Assembly: GCA_037576195.1 (NCBI GenBank)
Contig: CM075101.1
Coordinates: forward strand, 5,270,001 to 5,334,000
Direction of reading: 5' to 3'
Source of the DNA: Phytoseiulus persimilis
Taxonomy: Eukaryota; Arthropoda; Arachnida; Mesostigmata; Phytoseiidae
DNA length: 64,000 bases
Shown here piece by piece: positions 48,772 to 60,071 of this stretch (position 1 is its first letter; the number at the start of each line of letters is the position of its first letter). A program made the position numbers and the translations under genes. The notes below the pieces were generated by a model that worked only from the letters and a program-made list of their open reading frames with translations, ran no database searches and had not been told where the DNA came from.

Positions 48772-49876
48772 TCAGACCGTTGCACTTGGCACGAGTCTGC
48801 GCCTCTCTCGGCTACCTACATCACAGTATTCAGCATACTCCTCCCAGGAGCAGCCATCGTTCTGATGGCAGCACTCGTCCATTATTCCTAGTTCTTTGCG
48901 TTTCCGTCGTCCTCCAGATGTTTTCCTTAGCAGCTGGAGGGCTTGAGCCGCCGGTTGACCGTACGGACCTGGGAAGGGAACAGCCAAGTGATTATGCGGA
49001 ATCAATGCGACAATTTTTTTCGGCTGCCATTCTGGAACATCCCTTCGTTAGAGCTGTTGGAAACGCACCAAGCCTGTTTTGCTCATAGAAATCGTCGTCG
49101 CGCAAGTCGACGTCTTCGATCTCGTGCTCTACTTTACGGAGAGCGTAGAGAAGACTGGGTGGCAGACGATGCAATCCTGCTGATCGGCCGAAGGTATCAG
49201 CGTTCCTGCCTGACCTTTTGGCGAGAGATAAGCCGCTCCGGCAGAACCACTCCATATGAGTTTGAAGGTCACTGTAACACCTGCAGAACGCGTATCCGTT
49301 TCACTCAGCCATTCCGAAGTCTTGCTCCAGGCCTTTGTATGTGACGGGCATGGCCCCCCCGAAACTCCTCAATGATATTGGGGGTGGATTAAATACCACT
49401 TCGATGGATGAAATCGTTCCGCAAAGATTCTGTGTTATTAGGAAAACCTTCGCAGGTTTGAAAACAATGTTGATTGCGTCATGAAGAACTCGCGACGACG
49501 ATGATGATCGTCATCACATCCATTCACATATCCGTGAATACATCCGCTTTGGGGTTCAGCGAGTGTTCATCGAGAGACATGATTCGAAGCTGCATCCTGT
49601 TCGTCTTCGATTCGGAACTATTATGACTTACCGTCGGTGCTTCTCAACGTTCCATAAACGCCCCCAATCGTCTTGGGAGCGCGCTTCGAATTTCTCTCTC
49701 CATTCATTGAGAGCTTCCGGGCCAAGTAGCATTACATGATTGTCAGCACCGCTGGTCGAAAGCAGTGCATTGACGTCGAACTCCTTTGTTTCCACGATCG
49801 CACTGTTGCCGATGAACACGGTGAAAACACTGGCCAGAACAGCTGCCAGCCTCCAGTCTATTCTATCTCCTAACAT
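48772..49876 (-). CDS. Insulin-like peptide precursor ILP1, copy A
   Basis: Three minus-strand exons: 49876-49632, 49280-49069, 48968-48772, GT-AG introns in phase 2 and phase 1, giving 217 residues. Exon 1 encodes a signal peptide (MLGDRIDWRLAAVLASVFTV, FIGNSA) and a pro-segment. Exon 2 opens with the B chain, Cys83-x11-Cys95 (CYSDLQTHMEWFC), then a KR cleavage site at 103-104 and an acidic C peptide. Exon 3 ends the C peptide with RRKRK and gives the A chain KELGIMDECCHQNDGCSWEE then YAEYC, with Cys185, 186, 192 and 201 (CC-x5-C-x8-C). B-C-A order, three expected disulphides and the intron in the C peptide are insulin-family features. Copy B differs mainly in introns, which supports the exon calls. 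Secreted; acts through an insulin-type receptor. A short basic tail follows the A chain. Confidence 0.88.
49345..49490 (+). repeat. Dispersed C-run repeat family, in duplication copy A
   Basis: GGCATGGCCCCCCCGAAACT, CTCAATGATATTGGGGGTGG, and a short frame ending FAGLKTMLIAS-stop, lying in the first intron of ILP1. Related copies at 21597, 38285 and 60645. Confidence 0.65.
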
Positions 49877-50404
49877 GTCCTGGTTATCGTCAATGCCTGT
49901 GAAGATTCCAATGCATTCGTTCCTGAGGACGATTTTGCTAACGAATTGTGAGATCTCGAGCTCTCCGTGGACAGCGATACATAACCGCCAGATTGAGTAT
50001 GTATGTCGTAACGCTGGGGTGGAGAGAATAACGAGTTCCATGGGCCAGTTGGAGCATTCGCGAATAGATTAAAATGTGGTCGAGGTTTCGAACGGGATAT
50101 CTGAGGAATTATATCAAGTAGAAACGGCGCGGGTGGAGAGGTATCCCATTGAGTTCGACCCGTCGCGCCAAGATCCATCATTCCAGTCCATGGGAATCCG
50201 TGGTAGTCATTCGAGCGCAGTCGCCGGAAATCGGCCAGAGGAGTTTTCTTCTACACAGGCTTCGTACACATATTTCCGGCGGATTCAAGCAAGCTCTTCC
50301 TGAACCGAGACAAATCGAGGGAGGAGCCCGAGGAGTCTGACAGATTCCACTCGGTTCCGACGACTTAATGTTGAGAACATACTCTATCGTCTGAGCGGGT
50401 TTGG

Positions 50405-53400
50405 ATGCTTTCAGCCAATGCAACTTCAGCTCCCACAAGGATCCCTACGGCAACTCGTAACCAAACAACTATTAGATTCGAGATGGACGGGAATACGGAG
50501 GAAAACCCCTTCGCCCCCAAGACGGCCTTGCCGCGCTCCCCACCAGCTATAAGCCAAAATCAAGAAATAGATGAGCAAGTAGGAAACACAGACGGAACAG
50601 CCCAAAATATCGAAATCGAAATTGAAAAAAGCAGGCCAGAAGAAGCCGACGAATTCAAAATCCCGGAGAAGAAGAGCAAAAAGAGGAAGAAACCCTCTTC
50701 CCCCCCAGAAGACGAAACCTTACCAAGAATCGACAGTATCAGCGTAGAAATCGATAGCCTGCTAGAAGCAGCCGATAAACTCGAACACATGTGTAAAGTA
50801 CAATGCCCGAACACCAAGTTAGAAATTAAGAAGGGAGCGAGCGATATCCGCCGCCAAATCAGAAAAATCAAGTCGATGAACAAAGAGATAGCACAAAGCA
50901 TTGCGGAGGAATCGAATCGCCATGCCGATGCACACACTGAAGAAACCACACTACTCCACTCAGAAATAAAGAGACTACAAAAAGAGTTAGAGACAACTAG
51001 GGAACAGTTAGATACCAGCAGAAACGAGAACCTAGCACTCCGAACCGCCCTCGATAGGAACAAAAGACTCCGGCACATTGATAGCAAGGAACTCTCCGAC
51101 AAACTCAGCAAAATCGAAACCCCAGAAGACGTAGAACAGCTCCTCGATTACATCTGGCCCCCTAAAAGCTTCACCAAAGTCAAATGCATAAAAGAGAGCA
51201 TTCTTGCCCCCTCCCTAAGTATAATCCTCATCATCAACGAAGACAACAAAAAAGATATGGACACAATTAAACGCTTGGGCGCAATGTACACCAGAATCAC
51301 GAAAAACTTTACGAAATGTAACAAGGAGAACAGCACCAGCGTGACTCTCAGACAGGGGAGCCCGGATGATGAAGAAGAAACTCTCAGCATGATAGCCCAC
51401 AAATTAGAAGCATCATCCACAAAAGAAATAACCACAGCCGTAGAGAGAATTGTCTGGAGAACCCGGACCAGCATCTCACAATCAACATCACGGAAGATAT
51501 CAGCTCAGAACTAGCTACAGAAATCATTGAATGCTGTCTGGATCCCACAACTCACAAAGCGGACTTCTGCACGAAAGGCAGGTCCGGAAGGAAAACGAAA
51601 GGAAATACAGAAGACAGGAACCCTATCATGCAGAAAACAGAGGGGAAAACATACGCCGATATGCTCAAGAGTATAAAGGAATCAATAGGAGCAGCCCCAG
51701 CAAGACTTGACATGCGGAGGATAACTGAAACAAAAGAAGGAAACATACCAATCAAAACAAAGGAAGAAACTCCAGGAGCATCAACCAACCACACAGAACT
51801 TATCAGAAACAAAACGGGCTCAGGAGCTGAAATCCTCAGAGAAACTAAAAAACTGCTGATAATACATGATCTGGATGGGGTTACGCACGAAAGAGACATA
51901 GAAACTCGCATACGGGAACAAACTCAATGCGAGGAGCCAATCAAAGTCTTCGAGCCGAAAAATTCCACCAACGGGAGCTGGAGTTCCACTGAGACGCTCC
52001 TGAGGGGTAGGGGCATGAGAATCGGATGGAACTTCTGCAGGGTTACGGAAAAAATCACAGTCACACTCTGCTTCAACTGCCTCAAACTCGGACACCTTAG
52101 CAAATGCTGCAGAGAGCCACAATCGGAATACAGTACAACCTCGATTATTTCAACCCCGAATATTTCAATTTTGATTATTTCAACCTTTCGCATTTCAACC
52201 TCGATTATTTCAACTCTGCGGAACAGGCCGAAGGATGTCGACCGGAAGCGTATTTTTATGTGGAAGATGAATCCAACGTTTCAGAATCTTCCATCGTCAA
52301 TATATCTCGTTTCATTCTGGATCGGTTAGCGTTCGAACTCGGACTCTCATTCCCGAATGGGTTTCGGAGTCCAAGAATGTGGGTGATTTCTTCATCTCTC
52401 GATTATTCCAACTTTTTTTTGCATCAATCAGTTGAAATAATCGAGGTTGTACTGTATAAGAAATGCTACCGATGTACACTCAGGGAACACCCGGGGGGAG
52501 AATGCACGGGACCCGCCAGATTTCTAGAATGTTACACATCGAATCACTCCAGCTTATCTAGGGAATGCCCGCAGTATAAGAAACTCATTGCCGAAAAGAT
52601 CGAAGACACCGAGAAAAAAACGTGAACACAACACAAGAAACCAAGACAGCATCACCAACAGACGACAATCCACGAGCAGCAACCCCAAATACCAAACCAT
52701 GAACACGAACAAAAACAGTAATTTGAACAGAGTTCCTCAAATCAACCTCAATCGGAGCCGAACAGCACAGGACCTCGCAACTCAATTAGGTTCGGAAAAG
52801 CGAATACAAATCTTGACCGTCTCAAAGCCAAACATCCCAACACTCGACAACACTTGGATAACCGACCTAGAGAGTAACTCAGCGGCCTTGAAATTCGTCA
52901 AAACAAGCTCACCATTACACGACATATCTGTTAGCCTCCACAACCAACCGCCTAACAAAAAAATAATAATCTCAGGGGCTTCAACTCGGCGTCTGCTGTC
53001 TGGGGCACCGCGTACACCAATAGGAGAGGCCGTCTCCTCCTCGAGTGGTGTGCAGCAAATGACCTCACGGTTGCAAACACCGGGGACAGACCGACTTTTG
53101 AAAGAGGGAACCAGAGATCACATGTTGACGTCACATTCACAAACAATAGGACAAGACACACCATAAAAACTGATTCGTCCTCCCGGAGCTCGAGAGCCTA
53201 AGCGACCACAAATACATCAGATACGACATAACAACGCATGAGCCACACCGAGCCAACAGAACAAAAAACAAGCGCTACAAACACAACTACAGAAACATAG
53301 ACCCCGTAAAGTTCACGATGGAATTCGAAAAGCTCTCAAACGCCCGAGCAAACCTCACAGCAGAACTCCTCACGAACATCACACACACCGAATGCAAGAA

Positions 53401-53760
53401 ATCGAAGATGAAGACACAAACACAGAACCGAGGAAGCTACTGGTGGAATGCAGAGGTTTCCGAGGCCCGGAGACTCTGCATCAACGCCAGAAGAACATAC
53501 TCCAGAGCAGACCCAACAAACAGAGACTCGGAAAAAACACTGTATGACGAACAACGATACTCCAATCTAAAAAGAATAAGTGGAAAAAACTCTGTGATGA
53601 CATAGAAAAGTACCCCCGGAACACAGGATACAAAATCATAGCAGACAAACTTAGGCTCCCCCGAACTCAACTACCTGACGCACTCTTGAGAGACACAATA
53701 CACACACTTTTCCCCAGCGCACCCGAAAATCACAATGAATACAGGCACGAAAAACAAGTT
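50405..53760 (+). mobile_element. R1-clade non-LTR retrotransposon (LINE), 5' part, copy A
   Basis: ORF1 begins at an ATG at 50483 (MDGNTEENPFAPKTALPRSP): acidic N-terminus, a coiled coil about 50880-51110, one frameshift near 51460, then a domain ending in zinc knuckles (CFNCLKLGHLSKCC and CYRCTLREHPGGEC, CX2CX4HX4C) split by a MITE at 52131-52454. ORF2 starts about 52700 with an apurinic-type endonuclease (INLNRSRTAQDLATQL, ...PNIPTLDNTWITDLE), whose C-terminal DFNA-RPTF-DVT region continues in another frame to about 53165, then a linker (SYWWNAEVSEARRLC). Reverse transcriptase is absent: the element is cut off near 53760. Two CCHC knuckles and this endonuclease type point to the R1/jockey group. 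Dead copy. Confidence 0.82.
52131..52454. mobile_element. Pogo-type MITE inserted in LINE ORF1, copy A
   Basis: Perfect 24-bp terminal inverted repeats beginning CAGTACAACCTCGATTATTT, flanked by TA on both sides (52129-52130, 52455-52456). 324 bp, with internal repeats of GATTATTTCAA. CAGT ends and TA duplication fit the pogo branch of Tc1/mariner. The insertion point is between the two zinc knuckles of the LINE. Present at the same place in copy B, so it predates the duplication. Confidence 0.88.
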
Positions 53761-55417
53761 TTTCGCGAGATTCGCCTCTGTCTTCGCCCCTGTCCCTGGT
53801 AAGCACAGAAAAACTTCCTCCTCGGATGCCGCTATCGGTTGGCTCAGTTGACCTCGAAGCCTACCTGACTCCTGACTCCGGTCGTCCGCGTGGCCCAGTT
53901 GACTCGCTTCGTGTGTCGACTACGGGGCTCACTCGCTGGTTGAAATCCTCCACGCAGTAGGAATTTCAGAACAAGACTATCCTTACATACCTGAGCATTG
54001 CGAAGCAGATGTTGTTCCTGACCCTCCGACGATGTACACTGGTCGTCGACTAGAGTGAGATCCTTTATATAGGCGACTTGAGAGCTCCAACAGACAATGC
54101 CATCGACGATTCGAAGACGCTCGACTACGGAGGACCTTTGTGAGTGTTATTTTTCCCCTGATCTCACTCCCACGGGTCCAATCGACCCGACTGGGAGGTG
54201 TAGGGAGTTGAGTGTGGAAGCAAGACGAGAGCGGGAGGAACAAGAGCGCGCGTGCGAGCGATTTACGACTTCATGCGGATCTTTTCGAATGCAAATCCGG
54301 GATTCTCGGAGTCGAACAAATATTCTCAAGTACCTGAGCTTGGCAAGTACGACCGGAATCCCTAACTGCTGTATAGCCCATGGATGCGCTCGTCGTTTGA
54401 GTACAGTCGTCCCTTGACTTAGGTCGTTCTCGAACCCGCGTGTTCTTTTTTTCGAGCAATTTCTTCCATTTCCGCGTTTCTTCGACTCCTCAGTCTCGAT
54501 TCCGAGTTGAGCAGACGCTCATCAGGGCATTGAGTCGCCTCCTAGTGTACTGGAGGGGCGTTTACAGGGTTTTAACCGGAGGGTTTCACCTTCACTACTG
54601 ACTCAGTAGTACTGAGTCCTTTCCAGATTCCATCTTCCCCAGAATGATTCTTTCATGGGGATTACGTTGTCAGGGGGGACGTGGCCCGGCTCATATATTC
54701 AAAACCTCATCAATGATATGGAAAAACCGTGATTTCGACCTACGTCGGTTTTCTACTCACGTCGCTCCCGCGGGCACCAATTACCGACGCAGAGTGACCG
54801 AAGATTGAGTTCTGGGTGGACAAAATTATTCGGGTCCTATGTCCAACTGCTCTTAGCTCCCGGACTCATTGCCGACCGTCAGAAATTGAGTTGGAGTGGT
54901 TCTGTCGCGCTCGTAGAAAACTCCCGACCCTCCGTCGAAATCAGCAATAGTCACCGGTGTCAGCATGCATGGATATGGCCTCCCACTTTTAGGGGGAAAA
55001 AAATATTTCCGTTAACTTCCGGAACCAAGTACCGCTAGGGTAAAAAGCTGGGCAGGAGAGGCTGAAACATGGTACCGACCACGTGACCTGCGAATGACGG
55101 CGAACATATTTCCACCGTCTGTCGCAATGGGCGATTTCCGGCGTGATTTCACGGATTTTCATAGGGCTCATACGAATGCCACTGCTCCATGAAGGGCGGG
55201 CGGAGTGACTCCGTGTCTTGTTTCAGATCTCAAGAGAATTGTCGAATCCATACACCATCGGAGTACCTTCGCTTTCAATCTTCATATCCGCTGAACGGGT
55301 GAACAACGAAAAAAATGGGGAGGGCCTATTCTGCTCATTTTGCGGGGCGCTCAGGAAGCGGAAAAACTATCTCGGATTAAAAATGAGAGTGGGTTCCGGC
55401 TCCTCACAACCTCCAAA
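53761..55417. other. Spacer between duplication copies: solo pogo-like end and C-run repeat scrap
   Basis: TA-CAGTCGTCCCTTGACTTA at 54402 resembles a Tigger/pogo terminus without a partner. AAAACCTCATCAATGATATGG near 54700, preceded by a G-run and GTGGCCCGG, is a degraded piece of the dispersed C-run repeat. A TATA-like CTTTATATAGG at about 54063 precedes an open frame (54097-54417) with no recognised motif. No gene is supported. Confidence 0.4.
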
Positions 55418-57799
55418 CCCAGGCCTACATTGGAGAATGAAGAGGAAATTCCAAGGAAGAATCTGACATATCTACTAGAATAAGCCAGAGTTGACTTCGA
55501 GGGTCGGTTTATTGCCCTCAATGTATGGCTCTTGATAAAATCAGCGGGCTACGCGGTGTTCTTCCGCCGGTGGAGTCTGCGGGGGAGTTATATGCTGAGG
55601 GTTCAGGAGCATGGTTATTGGTAGTTGTTTCCGCTCTTTTTTCATCGCCTCATCGATAGCGTTGCGGAATTGAAGTGCTCGGCTCATGTGAGAATCCCAT
55701 GAACCGATTTGATCTTGCATCTCTCTGAGACCCCTCACCAATCGTGAGAGACGCTCTAATGAGAGACCTTCATCCTGAACGTTGATGTGGTCGTACTCTT
55801 CCTCTGGTTCAACTCCTTCCTGAATTGAACTTTCGACAGCGAATAAGTCGTCGTCCGTCAAGGTTTACGAAGCTGCGTCCAGCAGTTCGCTGACGTTAGC
55901 GACGGTCATGTCGTCAAACCCTTCGCGTCCAAGCTCATGAGCCAGCTGGACTGCTATCGCTTGCGTCTTCGAGAGTCGGACCACAGTTTTCTTCGAAGAT
56001 TCCAGGCCACAACTTTTTCCAGCTTGCAGCCACAGTCTCAGCTTTTGTGCATTTCAAAGCGATTCCGATAGCCTCCAAAGAGGACGCTATCGTGAACTTC
56101 CGCCAGTATCCGGTGACCGAAAACTCTTCCTCGCAATCCATGGAGTCAACAAGATGCCGAAGGGTGATGCGAACGTAGATAGCCTCGAACGCGCGGATCA
56201 CTCTCTGATCCATGGCTTGGATAAGCGCGGTGGTATTGGGAGGTAGGAATTTGATAGTCACTCCTACATGAGTCATGTCTTGCGGATGACCGCCTGCATT
56301 ATCCATAAGGAGCAGCACTTTAAATTGTAAACCTTTCTCGGCGAGATACTCTTTCACTTGAGGGATGAAACTTTCCTTGAACTATTCCACTGTCAACTGT
56401 TTAGTGATCCAGCCTTTATTATTGTGCATCCAGTGCACCGGGAGGAGATTCTTGTTCTTGAGAGCTCTTGGGTTCTTTGATTTGTTAATGAGCGTGGGCT
56501 TGAGAAGGAACCCGGCAGCATTCCCAAACATGATGATAGTCACACGATCCTTGGAGGTCTTGAAGCCTCTGACCTTCGATTCAATTCTGAAAATGTAGGT
56601 CCGAGAGGGCATCCTCTTACAAAACAGACCCGTCTCGTGCATATTGAAAACTTGTTTCGAGCGGTCCTCGCCTTCTTCATCATTGCCGGAAATGTGTTGG
56701 CGGCATACTCATTTGCTGCGAGCTCATCCGCGGAGGCTACTTCTCCTTGTAACTTGAGATTTTTCAAATGGTATCTCTTTTGGAGTTTATCGAACCAGCC
56801 TTTGCTCGCAGAAAACTCCGAGCTTCGGGACGGACCTGGATCACCGTCCTGTTCCTCCAAGCCGCAATAAGATGAGGGTTCTCTTGGAGAGAAACGTCCG
56901 AAAAATTGCATCGCTTCCTGTCGGATAGTTGCCGAATCCAGCGGGATTCGTCGCTTGCGTTTCTCGTTTATCCACAGAGCCAGGGCGGATTCGGTTCTCA
57001 CCATGGACTCATTCTGAGCCGTAATCGTACGTTTCGCATTTCTGTTGAAACAGATGGCGGCCGTTTTGCGTATTTTGATCTCTTCTTTACGGATCGAACG
57101 AGTGGAAGACTCGTTGAAGTTGTAGTGCCGTCCAACGTCCGCGGCCTTCTTGCCTCCTGCGATCATATCCAGAAGCTCGACCTTCTCCTGCAACGTGAGC
57201 ATCTTCCTGCGACGTCTCACTTTGCTCAAACATGTCTGCCAAGACTGTTTCAAACTCATTCTGATTCCGATAAGGTAATTGTCAGAAGCACACGGCGTTT
57301 CGAAGCCTTGGATTCTGATACTGACAACGAGGAAGCGCTTGATTCGAGGAATCCACCGGCTTCTTGGTCCTACCACCGACGGTACCACCGGCGTTTACCC
57401 GGATGTCACAATAGAACCAGCCTCGTCGAAACAATTGCGAACAACGCCAAGGGTGTCTCTCGTTTAGGTTGAAGCAACCTCCCAACTGCCAGATCAAAAC
57501 AGAGAGCGGTTTCAGCTTCCACGTTACCGCACAACTTCTTGCACACCTGCGCAGAATGTGCACATCCAGCCAATCGATCCAGCTTTCTCAAGTTGTTCAT
57601 TTCAGGTGCGATTACAGGATGGAAAACTTCCGAAAAGAAGTTATCATTTACGAGAAAATCCATGCAATCTATGTATTCATCGGAGTTTTGTATGACAGAA
57701 GGCTTTCCTCCAGTTCAATGACCCATCTCGGTCGGCTCGGAAAAACCGCGATACAGTGACACCGCGATGATCGAACCGCGAAGTAGCGAGGGAAGACTG
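55418..57799 (-). mobile_element. Tigger/pogo DNA transposon, copy B, truncated
   Basis: Same element as at 44100-46499 but without the left terminus; the right terminus at 57799 abuts TA. The longest transposase piece, 57388-56540, keeps the region deleted in copy A (ALALWINEKRKRRIPLDSAT, then FSASKGWFDKLQKRYHLKNL, the CENP-B-type second DNA-binding part). The DDE part is in other frames (MPSRTYIFRIESKVRGFKTS; LLLMDNAGGHPQD; TALIQAMDQRVI). MHETG replaces NADETG at the first catalytic Asp, as in copy A. Inactive. Confidence 0.88.
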
Positions 57800-57879
57800 T
57801 ACACGTTGAGATAGGTTATCGTCTGCGAGCCATGTATAAGCGGCCACAATTAAAGCCTTCGATTTATTGGCTGCTCGAT

Positions 57880-58336
57880 TCACGAGAGACGCGGATGCAC
57901 CCTGTGGTAAGGAGTGTCGCAGTTTTCAGCATAGTCTGCCCAAGTGCAAACGTCTTCGCTGTAGCAGCATTCCTCGGTCAGCGATCTGCGCTTCCGCACA
58001 AGGTTGTAGGGACGCTTGACTTCCTCTGAGAACGAGAGAAAGACCACTGGAATTATCCCAGACTCGACCGTCAAGAAATAATCCTGAATTTGAGAATGAT
58101 CCCAGCGCACCAGAGTCGATCTGCTGGGTCTCGGCGACTCCTTGAGAATCCTGGTCGTTCTCAGGTCGGACACGGGCTTCTTCCGAAGAAGTTGCTCCCT
58201 TGAGCGATGGCTCCTCCACCCATCGTCTCACGTTGTGTGCCGAGTCATGTACCCGGCACACCAGGAGCATGTGGTGGTGCAGTTGCATTGTACACATGTG
58301 GATGAGACGCATGAATCTCCGTTGGATTTGTCCGGG
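57880..58336 (-). CDS. Insulin-like peptide precursor ILP2, copy B (5' exon unresolved)
   Basis: Exons 58336-58111 and 58025-57880, protein identical to copy A: B chain CTMQLHHHMLLVC, RKRR cleavage site, A chain ECCYSEDVCTWADYAENC. The same out-of-frame pre-B segment lies upstream. Identity over coding and intron sequence shows the copying is recent or recently homogenised, so selection cannot be judged from this pair. Confidence 0.72.
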
Positions 58337-58634
58337 CTATTTGATGAACAAGGAGCGCATACGCTTCCCATGCTTTCCTCAACTCATCTGTGACGTCTAA
58401 ACCGAGCGAGGGTCCACTGAAAGGATGCACAAGATATTCACATCGATGGAAAAACAGCGAGCTCCCTGAGTTCCGAGTCAGCTCCCACGGGGCCCGCCAA
58501 ATCGGCCGACGTCGCCGAGTACGCGGCCGCCTCCCCAGCATCAGAAGCAGCGGCTGAGAAGAAAACAGAAACAATCCGCAGAAGCCTCCGACCCGGCCGC
58601 GAGTTCATCCACCGCTGCCCCTGCCGAGTCCACG

Positions 58635-59009
58635 GTGACGACCTCAGCTCCAGCCTCTGAAACTAAAATCGCCACCACCGACGCAAGCGAAACCCCGGAA
58701 GCATCCAGCGCAGCGCCGGCAGCACGCAACGTTCACATCGAGCCGTTGGAAGCCTCTTCCACAGCCGCAACACCGGTCGCAGAGAGTGTTCCGAGCGCAA
58801 AAGAGCCCGAAAGCAACTCAAGAGAAGCAATGCCGGACAAGAGAGAGTGTTCACCCATGGCACTGTCACCGGCAGCCCCTGCACAAGAGGTGACGACTCC
58901 TGCCGCACCCAAAGATGCGGGAACTGCTGTGCCCCCCGCGGCAGAAGTTCCGAAGAGCTCCAGCGAGCCCGAGAAACCCTCCACCGCGTCGCCCCAGTCG
59001 TCGAGCTGA
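58635..59009 (+). CDS. Ala/Pro/Ser/Glu-rich open frame, doubtful (copy B)
   Basis: Duplicate of the frame at 47335-47709, open over the same length. Differences from copy A: Pro/Ala and Arg/Pro replacements near the C-terminus and one silent change. Same reservations as for copy A. Confidence 0.25.
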   Translation: MTTSAPASETKIATTDASETPEASSAAPAARNVHIEPLEASSTAATPVAESVPSAKEPESNSREAMPDKRECSPMALSPAAPAQEVTTPAAPKDAGTAVPPAAEVPKSSSEPEKPSTASPQSSS

Positions 59010-60071
59010 ATTACCGCGAACGTTCAAGTTCCTCATGAGTAGTGGATCTAGATGATGTTAACTTACGGCTGGCGTAATATACGGTGTTACCACATTCGAC
59101 CTCTTTTCTTTTCCAAGTCAACACCCGAAAGTTCATAATTTTTCGGGAATCTTCTCGGGAACCTTTGGCTAGTCTGTAAACAGCCGGTATTCATTCACTC
59201 GATGCCCGCCCGAGGGCATGAAATGTCTGTTTGCGGCGACGATTCTATCGTCTTACCGGCGCGCTAGATGAGGAAACTTCCGAGTTTCGATCCGCGGGCG
59301 GGATTCAGAGTGTGTCTTTGATCCTAAGGGAATATGAGAATACATCTCCGAAACGCTGTGGATGGAATGACGCGATCGATCGCAGTCAACGTGCCAGCGT
59401 CACAACCTCTTCGGATTTCATGACTCCACGCTACTGTTACATTACGACTCATTCAGGACCCGCGGTCTTGATGCGAGTGCCTCTCTTTGTTTAGGTTGGC
59501 TCGGTGACAATCATTCATCCGCGAACAAACGCGTTCACATCACTGAGGATCTTCAAGGATTGTCCCCTAGAGGTAGACTTATGTCCCGACATGTATAAGG
59601 TTCTTTGTTGACGCAGTCGGTTATGCTCGCCCCCACACACCCGAATCCAGTGGGATGACGCATTCGATTGGATGGCCCAATCATCCTTCTCGTATCGTCT
59701 CGCGTGGAAAGGACAACGACGTGAACTTTCCCTCGAAGATTCATATGTCTTTCTTTTATTTTCGGGAGCACTCCGTGTATTGATTCTGTGTTCTTGATAA
59801 GCATGTTGAAAAACCTCCTCTTCCTCTCGAGAGATTATTGTATTTGTTCGGGATCACATTGGCGACATCCCCTGCAGATTCTTTATCTCTTCAGCAGTCG
59901 AGACATGAAGTGGCGGAATCAGGGTTCCGGGAATCTGAGCACTGGATTTTTAGGCGAAGTGCAGCTCATTTCCTCTTGTAATAGCATGGAGCATGCCTCT
60001 TGAGCCGCAGGAGAGATCCTCTCTCCTCGTCTTACAACGACTATTTATTGCACCATCCCATGGGTTTGCTC

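Larger units (their letters stand above)
44258..53124 (+). repeat. Segmental duplication, copy A
   Basis: Direct duplicate of 55418-64000. The offset is 11160 at the left edge, 11104 in the Tigger body, 11300 across the insulin-like genes (after a deletion in A's Tigger), 10860 after a deletion in B's LINE, and 10876 at the right edge (16 extra bases in B's MITE). By eye, long stretches such as 46476-47600 are nearly identical. The left breakpoint lies inside the Tigger element; the right limit is unknown because copy B leaves the window. Confidence 0.95.
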
